In this document: piece by piece, positions 32,792 to 41,135 of the stretch
How the letters are laid out: the number at the start of each line of letters is the position of its first letter
How positions within the stretch are numbered: position 1 is the stretch's first letter
Assembly (NCBI GenBank): GCA_019359095.1
Contig: JAHHHZ010000022.1
Location: forward strand, 96,168-160,167
From: Pleurocapsa minor HA4230-MV1
Lineage (GTDB): Bacteria > Cyanobacteriota > Cyanobacteriia > Cyanobacteriales > Xenococcaceae
Reading direction: 5' to 3'
DNA: 64,000 nt
Program-made: the position numbers and the translations under genes
The notes under the pieces: generated by a model
Told to the model about the DNA's origin: nothing
The model's database searches: none
Seen by the model: the letters and a program-made list of their open reading frames with translations, nothing else

Positions 32792-35095
32792 ATGGCAAAA
32801 CGATCGCTTCAGGCATCTCCAGACGGGATTAAACAAGCCAAAAAAGCTTTTAATCGTAAAGGCTGGAATCAAGAAAATCTGGCAGAAGAAGTAAATTTAA
32901 AGACTCGTCAGCCAGTCTGGAGATTTTTTACAGGTCGTCCTATCGAACGTTATAATTTCATCGAACTTTGTGAAATTTTAGACTTAGATTGGCGGGAAAT
33001 TGCGCTCGATCCACCAGAGGATTTTCCCGAACCAGGAACACAAGCTGCGATTAATATCGATGCCCTAGTCAAAAAAGTGCGATCGCAACGGCATTTAAAA
33101 ATTCAAGCTCAGTGCGGTACTTTACAGTTATTAGATACCAATCGTCCTGTAGATCTTGAACATATCTACATCGATGTCAATCTTTTGCAGGAGATTGCTA
33201 GTCAACAGTGGACAGATATCTCGAATCTACAAAATCCGACTGTCCAAGAATTCGATCGCTTTGGTTTAGGTCAAATTTCTCAAGCCCAAACATCAGGTAT
33301 GAGCATAGTTAAAGCTCATTCTAAACTTAGATTACTGGGTAAACCTGGGTGTGGTAAAACTACTTTTCTGCAACATTTGGCGATTGAATGTAATCAAGGC
33401 AATTTTGCTGCCGATTTAGTTCCCATCTTTATTCCCTTAAAAGATTATGCTGACGATTCTAAAAAGACGGGGACATTTAGCCTCTTGAATTATATTCGCG
33501 CTGAGTTGATTGCCGATGGTATTACTGAACAGTCTACGAGCAAAACTTTACTAAATAAAGGTAGAGTTTTACTTTTACTCGATGGACTCGATGAAGTTGC
33601 CCATCAAGATAACCATCCAGTCTTAAAGGAAATTCGGCAATTCTCGGAAAAATATGCCCAAAACTTGTTAATCGTCACCTGTCGAACTGCTGCCAAGACA
33701 TTTAACCTTAAAGGTTTTACCGATGTTGAAATTGCTCCGTTTACCCAATCACAAATTGTTGCTTTTGCGCAGAAATGGTTTGCCGTGTTTACCAAAAAAA
33801 ACGATCTCGACGAGCTAGATTTAGCAGTTCAGTTTATTGAAAAGTTGGATCTGCCTGAAAATATGTCGTTCCGCAGACTGGTAGTCACACCTTTGTTTCT
33901 TCATCTTGCTTGCTGGGTATTCCATCGCCAAGAAAAATTTCCTAATCAAAAAGCCGAATTTTATAAGCAATGTCTAGACCTACTATTGGGCAAATGGGAT
34001 GAAATTAAAGGCATCGAGCGGGATGAGGTCTATCAAGGATTTTTATTACCTCAAAAGCTTAAACTGATGAGTCAGATTGCTGCTGCGACTTTTGAACGGG
34101 GAGATTACTTTTTTGAGCAAAAAACTGTCGAACAACAGATTGGCGACTTTATTAGTGATTTACCCAATGCCTCCACTGAACCAGAAGAACTCCAGTTAGA
34201 TAGCGAAGTTATACTGAAGGCGATCGAGTTACAACATGGTCTATTAGCCGAACGAATGCGGGGAATTTTTTCTTTTTCCTCGTTAACTTTTCAAGAATAC
34301 TTTACCGCTCGCAAAATAGTTGCCAGTCATAATTTGCAGTCACTAGAGCGGGCTTTAGAACGTTTGGTCAGTCACATTACCGAACCACGTTGGCGCGAAA
34401 TCTTTTTGTTGACTACTGCAATGTTACGGAGTGCCGACTCTTTGGTACATTTGATGAAACAGGAAATTGATGCTTTAGTCGCCCAAGATCCCTATCTCCA
34501 AAAGTTTTTAACCTGGGCAAATCAGAAATCTCTCCTTAGACCTCAACCCAGTCTAGTAGCAACTCGCGCTTTTTATCTTGGTCTGACACAAACTCCCCAT
34601 CTTGCTCCCCATTTCGCTCTTGCCTGTACTCTCGACCAGGGTATTTTTCTAGACACATTATTAGATAACCTAGTGTTGGAATGCGCTATGGACTCTAGTT
34701 GTGATTTTGTCCATGCTCACTCTTGTGCCGATGCTCTTAGTAATGCCCTGACTATTGTTCTCGATGTTGGGTTGCAGCAATCTTTACAACAGCTTAAAGA
34801 TCGACTCCCCGATCCCAATCGAGATCGAGCAGCTTTTCAGTCATGGTATCAAGTCAATTATTTAGCCTGGAATGAGCAATTAAAAACTGCGATCGCTCTA
34901 CATCGTAATCTTGAATCCAATTGGCACTTTAGCCCCGAACAAGAGGAAATTCTGCAACGCTACTATGATGCGAATAAGTTACTCCTCGATTGCCTTAACA
35001 GTAACTGTGAAGTGACCGCTACAGTGCGACAAGAGATTGAAGCTGCCTTATTATTACCTGGAAAAGAAATCGAAAACAGAGAGTGGGAGCAATGA
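32792..35095 (+). CDS. HTH-NACHT NTPase with a C-terminal Cys/His-containing domain
   Basis: A 767-residue STAND-type NTPase. Residues about 1-75 are a helix-turn-helix-like domain ('WNQENLAEEVNLKTRQPVWR'). The NACHT domain has Walker A GKPGCGKT at 183-190 and Walker B 'VLLLLDGLDEVA' at about 259-270, with 'FQEYFTARKIV' in its winged-helix part. The last ~140 residues ('DTLLDNLVLECAMDSSCDFV' then 'HAHSCADALSNAL') look like the NACHT C-terminal cysteine/histidine-containing type. Bacterial NACHT proteins are often anti-phage sensors. No known partner effector is present, but the C-terminal domain is repeated as a separate gene downstream. Confidence 0.9.
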   Translation: MAKRSLQASPDGIKQAKKAFNRKGWNQENLAEEVNLKTRQPVWRFFTGRPIERYNFIELCEILDLDWREIALDPPEDFPEPGTQAAINIDALVKKVRSQRHLKIQAQCGTLQLLDTNRPVDLEHIYIDVNLLQEIASQQWTDISNLQNPTVQEFDRFGLGQISQAQTSGMSIVKAHSKLRLLGKPGCGKTTFLQHLAIECNQGNFAADLVPIFIPLKDYADDSKKTGTFSLLNYIRAELIADGITEQSTSKTLLNKGRVLLLLDGLDEVAHQDNHPVLKEIRQFSEKYAQNLLIVTCRTAAKTFNLKGFTDVEIAPFTQSQIVAFAQKWFAVFTKKNDLDELDLAVQFIEKLDLPENMSFRRLVVTPLFLHLACWVFHRQEKFPNQKAEFYKQCLDLLLGKWDEIKGIERDEVYQGFLLPQKLKLMSQIAAATFERGDYFFEQKTVEQQIGDFISDLPNASTEPEELQLDSEVILKAIELQHGLLAERMRGIFSFSSLTFQEYFTARKIVASHNLQSLERALERLVSHITEPRWREIFLLTTAMLRSADSLVHLMKQEIDALVAQDPYLQKFLTWANQKSLLRPQPSLVATRAFYLGLTQTPHLAPHFALACTLDQGIFLDTLLDNLVLECAMDSSCDFVHAHSCADALSNALTIVLDVGLQQSLQQLKDRLPDPNRDRAAFQSWYQVNYLAWNEQLKTAIALHRNLESNWHFSPEQEEILQRYYDANKLLLDCLNSNCEVTATVRQEIEAALLLPGKEIENREWEQ

Positions 35096-35102
35096 ACAGT
35101 TA

Positions 35103-35122
35103 CCTCTTCTTAAAAAAAGAGG
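35103..35122 (+). terminator. hairpin after the NACHT gene
   Basis: A 6-bp stem CCTCTT / AAGAGG lies 8 bp after the NACHT stop codon, without a following T-run. It is a weak terminator or stem. Confidence 0.35.
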
Positions 35123-35347
35123 AATGTATAAATTAGAGCAAATAACTGACTCTAACCGCTTATATTGATTTAAATTTTATTACGAACTCAAACATAACAG
35201 ACTTATCTTATACATTTTAAACATTTGTCGCAATAGATCTGTTTTAGCATACATAGGAACTCAAAATAAATAGCATTAAACAGTAGTCAATCCTACTATT
35301 AAATCATCAATCAAGTGTTGTTATTGATTGACTTTTGAATCCAAATT

Positions 35348-35869
35348 ATGCACAAATCTCAACTTATTTCTGCGCAAATGGTTATCTTTGATACACTATT
35401 AGATAATTTATTGTTGCAATTGACCATTAGCTTTAGTTGTAGCTGTAATATTGCCCAGGCTCATGCTTGTATTGATACCCTTAGTACTGCCATAACTACT
35501 GTTCTTGATATTGGATTACCACAACCTTTACAACAATTTAAAGAACAACTTCCTAATATAGAAGATCGAGTACGATACGAGTTGTTTTGGTGTGAATTTG
35601 AGTATCTTGTCTGGATTGAAGAGTTGAAAACGGCAGTTGCCATCTATCGCAATACACAGTTTTATTGGCATTTTAATAACCAAGAAATTTTAAAACTATA
35701 TTATGATGCAAATAAATTACTCATCGATTGTCTGGAGCATAACTTTGAACTAACAATTGAACTCCAACAAGAAATTGAAACTGCTTTATTATTCCCTGAC
35801 AAGAAATTACCGAAAAAACAGTATACAGAAGACAAGCGATCGCTATTATCAATGAGCAGTGAACAGTGA
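35348..35869 (+). CDS. stand-alone paralogue of the NACHT C-terminal domain
   Basis: A 173-residue protein that aligns along most of its length with the last ~145 residues of the NACHT protein just upstream. Shared features are 'DTLLDNL', a Cys/His cluster (SCSCNIAQAHACIDTLSTA against SCDFVHAHSCADALSNA), 'WHF', 'YYDANKLL' and 'QEIE(A/T)ALL.P'. No NTPase part is present and no remnant of it is seen in the 250 bp upstream. The ATG at 35348 lacks a clear ribosome-binding site. It may be a regulator or decoy of the NACHT protein, or a surviving piece of a duplicated gene. Confidence 0.75.
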   Translation: MHKSQLISAQMVIFDTLLDNLLLQLTISFSCSCNIAQAHACIDTLSTAITTVLDIGLPQPLQQFKEQLPNIEDRVRYELFWCEFEYLVWIEELKTAVAIYRNTQFYWHFNNQEILKLYYDANKLLIDCLEHNFELTIELQQEIETALLFPDKKLPKKQYTEDKRSLLSMSSEQ

Positions 35870-36233
35870 ACATTGCTCATTGTGACGCGAAGCTAATCCT
35901 TTAGGACTCATTGCTCACTGTTGAATGAGAGATAGCATCTCTGGTAAAAAAAAAGATGAGAACGAAGCTATTGATTTGAATTACAAACGTTATTAGTTTG
36001 AATTTTCCAGCAAAATAAAACATTATTTACTAATTTTATACATTTCAAACATTTGCTAGAACATGATCTCAAATATCGCTCTGTCACAGTTATAAAAGAA
36101 AGAATACTTAAGTTTAAAACAGAATTTAATTCATGCCTAAATTCTGTTTTCTCTCTCTATCGTCAACTATTTTTACAAGTCAAAAAATTAAAACATCAAC
36201 TTAAATTTAAATAAATATTTTAGGAGTTAATCA
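35870..36233. other. 364-bp gap before the apcA-like gene
   Basis: It contains a short fragment of the dispersed repeats (about 35881-35910: GACGCGAAGCTAATCCTTTAG) flanked by inverted copies of a ...CATTGCTCA... sequence, then AT-rich sequence that should hold the apcA-like promoter. No open frame is seen. Confidence 0.45.
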
Positions 36234-36719
36234 ATGAGTACCATTACAAAAATGATTCTCCAGGCAGATGATGAGGCTCGTTATTTTACTCCTGGAGAAC
36301 TAGAGCAGATTAAGATCTTCATCAAGAGTAGCGATCGCCGTCTCCAACTTGCCCAAGCCTTGAGCCAGAGTCGCGTTCGCATTGTTGAATTAGCAGCGAA
36401 TGAACTTTTTAGCAAGCATCCGCGCTTAACTGCGATTGGTGGTAATGCTCACGGAAAGGAAATGACTGCTACCTGTTTACGGGACATGGATTATTATCTA
36501 CGCTTAATTTCCTATAGTATTGTTGCGGGAAACAACACGCCAATGAAAGAGATTGGTATTATTGGTGTTCGTCAAATGTACAAATCTCTCGGTACTCCCA
36601 TTGATTCTGTTGCCGAAAGTGTCCGTAATATGAAAAAGATCGCGATCGCTCTTTTGCCAGGAGAAGATGTTAGCGAAGTTGGTGCATATTTCGATTATTT
36701 AATTACTACACTGGCATAA
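36234..36719 (+). CDS. allophycocyanin alpha-type subunit (divergent ApcA paralogue)
   Basis: A 161-residue phycobiliprotein, the length of ApcA. The bilin-binding cysteine is at residue 81 in '[14 protein letters not shown]'. '[20 protein letters not shown]' and the C-terminus '[13 protein letters not shown]' are ApcA-like. Compared with canonical ApcA it differs at many positions ('[18 protein letters not shown]', '[12 protein letters not shown]'), so it is probably a specialised paralogue (ApcA2 or ApcD4-like). There is a good ribosome-binding site (AGGAG). No beta subunit or core linker is next to it. A fragment of a close copy lies at 29561-29617. Confidence 0.85.
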   Translation: MSTITKMILQADDEARYFTPGELEQIKIFIKSSDRRLQLAQALSQSRVRIVELAANELFSKHPRLTAIGGNAHGKEMTATCLRDMDYYLRLISYSIVAGNNTPMKEIGIIGVRQMYKSLGTPIDSVAESVRNMKKIAIALLPGEDVSEVGAYFDYLITTLA

Positions 36720-36759
36720 ATTATTTAGATTAGATTTACAGCTTACAGCTAAAAACTAA

Positions 36760-36793
36760 TAAATTAGAACGAAGCTAATTCACATTAAGCGTA
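36760..36793. repeat. 34-bp dispersed repeat, copy 2
   Basis: The direct counterpart of 31958-31991, with two differences, located between the apcA-like gene and the DUF2834-like gene. Confidence 0.75.
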
Positions 36794-36839
36794 TGTTATG
36801 TGTAAACTAAGCAGTGTAAACAGAAACTATTAATTATTA

Positions 36840-37466
36840 ATGGCGCGGAAACTTTTTTTGGGTTCGCTTTGGTTAGCTTTAACCATTTATGCGATCGCCT
36901 CTTCTTTTACGAAAACACAGCAAGGAGATTTTGAACTAATTCTCAAGATGTCTACAGGAGAATTGGCGGGAATTAACCCGATAATTATTGCTATCTTCTA
37001 TATCATGGGCATTTTCCCCGTAATTTATGCAGCCTTTATTCTGTTTGACAGCAATCAAAAGATTTCCCCCTACCCTTTTTCTGCTGTCTCATTTGCAGTA
37101 GGTGCATTTGCCTTGTTGCCCTATCTTGCTCTACGTCAGACTGATATTACCTGGAATAAATCAAAGAATTGGTTGCTCAAAATACTAGATTCCCGCGTGA
37201 CGGCGATCGCTTCTAGCGTTGCTTTAATTACTCTAATGATTTGGGGTTTGACTCAAGGAGATTGGTCAGACTATGTTGCTCAATGGCAAACCAGTCAATT
37301 TATCCATGTAATGAGTATCGACTTTTGCTTTCTCAGTCTTTTATTTCCCGCTATTTTAGGAGACGATATCACACGCCGAGGAGTTAAAGGCTGGCTCAAG
37401 GCGATCGCCTTTATTCCTTTATTTGGCGCTTTAATCTATTGGTGTCTGCGTCCTCAATTACCCTAA
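36840..37466 (+). CDS. DUF2834-like multi-pass membrane protein
   Basis: A 208-residue protein with about five or six membrane segments (for example 'LFLGSLWLALTIYAIASSF', 'PIIIAIFYIMGIFPVIYAAF'). The C-terminal part resembles the DUF2834 family of plant and cyanobacterial membrane proteins, with no known function. It lies 120 bp after the apcA-like gene on the same strand with a repeat between them, so shared transcription is possible but not shown. Confidence 0.75.
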   Translation: MARKLFLGSLWLALTIYAIASSFTKTQQGDFELILKMSTGELAGINPIIIAIFYIMGIFPVIYAAFILFDSNQKISPYPFSAVSFAVGAFALLPYLALRQTDITWNKSKNWLLKILDSRVTAIASSVALITLMIWGLTQGDWSDYVAQWQTSQFIHVMSIDFCFLSLLFPAILGDDITRRGVKGWLKAIAFIPLFGALIYWCLRPQLP

Positions 37467-37469
37467 TGA

Positions 37470-37560
37470 CGTTGCTGATTTGAAGTATACCACAAGGGTA
37501 CAACGTGAACCCGAAAAGTAATCTATTCGTAGCTATTAGCTATTAGCTATTAGCTTTTTA
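37470..37560. repeat. partial family B repeat plus AGCTATT heptamers
   Basis: 37470-37495 matches the end of family B in plus orientation, facing the full reverse copy at 37596-37704. AGCTATT units (about four copies) follow at about 37534-37560. Confidence 0.65.
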
Positions 37561-37595
37561 AATTCTAGTCATCAACTAAAAAAGTTAAAAATCAT

Positions 37596-37704
37596 ATTGT
37601 CCTAAAGGACGACGCGAAGCTAGTCCTAAAGGATAAGCTCCGCAAATGCTTTAGCATACACCTTTGGATATACCCTTGTGGTATACCTTGATTCAGCAAC
37701 GCCA
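37596..37704. repeat. dispersed repeat family B, copy 2 (reverse)
   Basis: The near-identical reverse complement of 32033-32141. It lies between convergent genes. Confidence 0.8.
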
Positions 37705-37734
37705 CCCTAATTTAGCCCAATTTAGCCCGATCAC

Positions 37735-38205
37735 CTATTGATGGTGATTATTGTGATGACTGTTGCTATTGGCTTTTGCTTGAGAATTTGGTTGGTTATT
37801 TTGCTTTGCGACATTGTTTACTATTGACTCTAGGCGAGTTAATGACTGTGATTGTTTGAGTTCATTTGCCGCTGGAGTTTTGGTTTCGGTAACTCCTGAA
37901 ACTGGCGCAGCAGTGGTCATAATTTTAGTTCTGCTTTGAGATTTCCAATGCTCATAGCCCAAGACAGGGAAAGAAGACACTTTCTTAGCCAATGCCCAAA
38001 AGAAGACATAGCTTGCCAATAAACGTTCAAATGCACTAAAGCGGGATTCTCTTAATTCTTCGATTAAAGCTTTTTGCTCTTTACTGTTTTCGCTTTGGAA
38101 GTAGACCGAATCATTCCTCAGATGAAAATGTTCATCATCACTATTGAGAATAATCGCATTAGTAAAACCTTTATGAGCTATTTCAGGATTAGATCCCATC
38201 ACCAC
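37735..38205 (-). CDS. unknown protein with a His/Asn-rich tail; disturbed 5' end
   Basis: About 154-156 residues depending on the start (GTG at 38205 or 38202, ATG at 38199). The N-terminal half is compact ('AHKGFTNAIILNSDDEHFHL'), with a semi-hydrophobic helix 'LLASYVFFWALAKKVSSFPV'. The C-terminus is low-complexity and ends 'SNSHHNNHHQ', a possible metal-binding tail. The frame stays open for 21 codons upstream and reads 'CYKCKQADGVRNINVGPEV' with a CxxC motif but no start codon. An ATG lies right there in another frame, so a small deletion near the start is possible. I do not recognise the family. Confidence 0.6.
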   Translation of the reverse strand: MVMGSNPEIAHKGFTNAIILNSDDEHFHLRNDSVYFQSENSKEQKALIEELRESRFSAFERLLASYVFFWALAKKVSSFPVLGYEHWKSQSRTKIMTTAAPVSGVTETKTPAANELKQSQSLTRLESIVNNVAKQNNQPNSQAKANSNSHHNNHHQ

Positions 38206-38638
38206 TACTTCTGGCCCAACATTAATGTTTCTTACACCATCAGCTTGTTTACATTTATAGCATAACTGTCAGTAATTTTACGCAAAATATTGACTGAAAC
38301 GTAAATATATCATAGCCGACTAGTAATTTTAAGTAATTAAACAAAGTGCGGTTGCTCATTAAAAGTAAATTAAATTTAGCTCGCAGCTTTAGAAAATACT
38401 GCTTAATAGTTATTGTCTAAAATACTATTAGTAAAAAAATAAAATTGTAGTTTTTTTAAAAAAATCTCATATTAGAGATATTAATTGTACACATATTGTA
38501 TTTTAGATAAATACCTATAATCAATCAAACATTAATCAAACATTGATTGTGGATAGGCGATCGCCGATGCAATGCTCATTAAAATTAATGTTATTCGCGA
38601 AAATTTGTTCTAGCAATAAAACTACATATCCATTAAAC
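38206..38638. other. 433-bp AT-rich divergent gap
   Basis: Apart from the possible 5' coding extension on the minus strand (38206-38268), I see no gene. Long A and T runs near 38435-38465 are the only notable feature. Confidence 0.4.
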
Positions 38639-40330
38639 ATGAATAGAGTCTTTCGCAAACTCAACCTCCAGATTGCTTCAATACTTTTGTTTCCCTTATT
38701 GATTACCTCCCTGACAGGAATCATTTTAGGCTTAGGTAATCGTCTAGGAATTTTGCCCACAGTGGTAATTAATGCTCTATTAATAATTCATCAAGGTAGA
38801 TTTTTAGGTGAAAAATTATCTGCATATTATGTTTTAATTTTAGGGTTAGGAGTACTGATAATTGGTTTAAATATTCTGATTAAAGTTAGAGATATTCTGA
38901 TAGCTAAAAGAACTGAACCTGTTACCGTTAATATCTACAAAATAATAGCTTTAGTTTTACTTTTTCCTTTAGGTGTTTGTGTAGAAACTGCTGTAGCTTA
39001 TCGATTGGGTACAGACTGGTTCGATCTGACTAGCCAACAAACAGCAATTTTTTGGTCTATGCATACAGGAACCCCTTTGCCTATGGTTCTGGGAATTACT
39101 TATACGTTAGCAACTGGTTTTGGCTTAATTTTATTATCTATCATAGGCGTTGAAACAAGCTTAACTACTCAAACATCATTACCTCAGAACAAAATTGTAT
39201 CAGCTTCAATTTTAGATGAACAAATATCTAAATCTAGCCTACCATTATTAGATAATATTTCAATACTGCGAAACAAAATTCGCAATGCAATTATAATTTT
39301 TTCTTTAATATTTTTAGTAATTCTTTCTTTATCAATGTCGGCAATCTTGCCTTCAATTATAATTGTTGGAGCTGTCTTTACCTTTCCTGCATACTTTATC
39401 GCCGAGCGACTAATTCGAGATTGGCAAAAACAGAAAGTGGTTGAAACTAAAATTGAAGATATAGAAAGCGAGAGCGCGACTATACTAAGAGCTATTCCTG
39501 ATTCCATGTTGCGGATGACTGAAGATGGTATTTGTTTAAGTTATCTTCCAGCCAAGGAAGCTAATTCTTTTGTAATTACAGGAGAAATTATTAACAAACA
39601 TATCAATGAGTTTCTAGATCCTAAGATAGCCTTACAGTTGATCAAATCGGCTCAGTTGTCTTTAAAATCTGGTTTAACTAATTCTCAGCGTTTTTCTCTA
39701 TTTCTGGATAATGGAGGGCAACAATATTACGAAGCTAGAATCAGTGCCATTGGCATGGCAGAAGTATTGATTATGATTCGTCAACTTTCTGATTCAAATC
39801 AACTAAAGTTTGATTCAGCATTAAAACCTAGTACTGAAGACACCATTTTCTTGCTGAGTGAGCCAGAATTAGCAGAGATTTTGGAGTTTACTCTAGAACA
39901 GATTACCGAAAACGATCGCCATCATGTTTTATGCTGTTTTGTGATTGACGATTTAACTATAGATCTTGATGCTGAATCAACTTCTGACTTACAACCCAAT
40001 TCTCGGTTCAGCGAAATTTTGATGTATCAGATTGCAGCTAAAATAAAGTTTCATTTATCATCAGACTATATAGCTCGTCTCAGCGATAGTGAATTGGTTA
40101 CACTAGTACATAATTGCTCTTTAGAACAAGCATCTATACTAATCAATAAATTACGCGAAGACTTAGATGATTTCTCGTTTCAGTGGCAGGACAATGAATA
40201 TCCGATTAATACGAGTGTCGGCTTGCTAGAAATTAATGCAGATAGTATCAACAGCAATGATTTGATCGGTGTAGTTAAAGCAACTTGTAATATTGCCAAA
40301 CAAAAGGTTGAGGTTAAGACTTTTTGGTAA
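38639..40330 (+). CDS. membrane protein with a degenerate GGDEF-like domain
   Basis: About 563 residues from the ATG at 38639. An earlier ATG at 38543 would add an unlikely 32-residue leader. The N-terminal half has several membrane segments in a PepSY-like arrangement ('LNLQIASILLFPLLITSLTG', 'ALLIIHQGRFLG', 'IFWSMHTGTPLP'). After a fourth-to-sixth membrane region and a PAS-like stretch, the C-terminal ~170 residues resemble a GGDEF domain whose signature is degenerate ('ARLSDSELVTLVHNC' in place of RxGGDEF). It is therefore probably not an active diguanylate cyclase and may bind or sense instead. Confidence 0.65.
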   Translation: MNRVFRKLNLQIASILLFPLLITSLTGIILGLGNRLGILPTVVINALLIIHQGRFLGEKLSAYYVLILGLGVLIIGLNILIKVRDILIAKRTEPVTVNIYKIIALVLLFPLGVCVETAVAYRLGTDWFDLTSQQTAIFWSMHTGTPLPMVLGITYTLATGFGLILLSIIGVETSLTTQTSLPQNKIVSASILDEQISKSSLPLLDNISILRNKIRNAIIIFSLIFLVILSLSMSAILPSIIIVGAVFTFPAYFIAERLIRDWQKQKVVETKIEDIESESATILRAIPDSMLRMTEDGICLSYLPAKEANSFVITGEIINKHINEFLDPKIALQLIKSAQLSLKSGLTNSQRFSLFLDNGGQQYYEARISAIGMAEVLIMIRQLSDSNQLKFDSALKPSTEDTIFLLSEPELAEILEFTLEQITENDRHHVLCCFVIDDLTIDLDAESTSDLQPNSRFSEILMYQIAAKIKFHLSSDYIARLSDSELVTLVHNCSLEQASILINKLREDLDDFSFQWQDNEYPINTSVGLLEINADSINSNDLIGVVKATCNIAKQKVEVKTFW

Positions 40331-40450
40331 GTAGGAAATAGGAAGTAGGAAATAAGAAGTAACGAGTAACGAGTAACGAGTAAAAAAACAAAGACTAAAA
40401 CTAAAAACTAAAAACTAAAGCCTAGCTATCAGTAATTAGTAATTAGTAAT
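40324..40450. repeat. mixed heptamer repeat cluster
   Basis: Consecutive 7-bp units of several kinds (AGTAGGA, AATAGGA, AGTAACG x3, AAAAACT, AGTAATT) run from just before the stop of the GGDEF-like gene into the stop of the convergent LRAT-like gene. Confidence 0.85.
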
Positions 40451-41123
40451 CATTCTGACTACGAACAATATTTTCCGTTATTTCGGCCAGCTCACTTAGT
40501 TCTATTTCTAGTTTGCTTGCCTGCTGTTCATAATGCAGTTTTTTGGCGATCGCTGCTCGGGCTAAATCTTCTCGATCTTGACTTAGGGCTTTTTTAGCCA
40601 CTTTGTTCCAGGTTTGGGCTTCGGCGATCGCTTCTTGATATTTTGGCTGCACCTGATTCCAGACTGACTTAATGTCAATTAGAGCTTCTGAAGTGAGTTT
40701 TTGATTACTGTTACTATCTTTGCCTGTTAGCGCTTGTTGGATAGGCTCGTATAGCCGAGAAAGATCGAGAGTAGCGATCGCTGGTAAATAGTTTCTGATT
40801 TGTTTACTGTCGCTAATTCCTGTTTTACACCAGTTAGCAAAGTGTTCACAGTTATTAGAGAGCAAATTATAGTCGCGTTCTCCCAGTCGGCTTTTAGCTC
40901 GTTCCACTACGACATCGGGAATATAGCCAAATCCTGCGCCATATTCAGCTACGTACACAGGATTACCACGACTAAAGGTAGCTATAGAAGTCTGTTCCAC
41001 AACTTCGCTAGGTTTACGATAGTGGATTACTGTACCATCACCACAGTCAATTCCGTAGTGCTTATAAACTCCTGTTAATTGCCCAAAATTTCGATATACG
41101 TAAATACAGTCGCCTTTTGCCAT
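40443..41123 (-). CDS. LRAT-domain (NlpC/P60-like) protein
   Basis: A 226-residue protein. The N-terminal ~115 residues are an LRAT-type permuted NlpC/P60 domain: catalytic His in 'VYKHYGIDCGDGTVIHY' and the catalytic Cys in 'LLSNNCEHFANWCKTG'. Such enzymes are acyltransferases or thiol peptidases acting on lipids or peptides. The C-terminal 110 residues are charged and helical. It ends inside heptamer repeats. It is just 12 bp downstream of the GntR-type gene on the same strand, so the regulator and this protein form a two-gene operon. Confidence 0.85.
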   Translation of the reverse strand: MAKGDCIYVYRNFGQLTGVYKHYGIDCGDGTVIHYRKPSEVVEQTSIATFSRGNPVYVAEYGAGFGYIPDVVVERAKSRLGERDYNLLSNNCEHFANWCKTGISDSKQIRNYLPAIATLDLSRLYEPIQQALTGKDSNSNQKLTSEALIDIKSVWNQVQPKYQEAIAEAQTWNKVAKKALSQDREDLARAAIAKKLHYEQQASKLEIELSELAEITENIVRSQNDY

Positions 41124-41135
41124 TAAATGTTTAAT

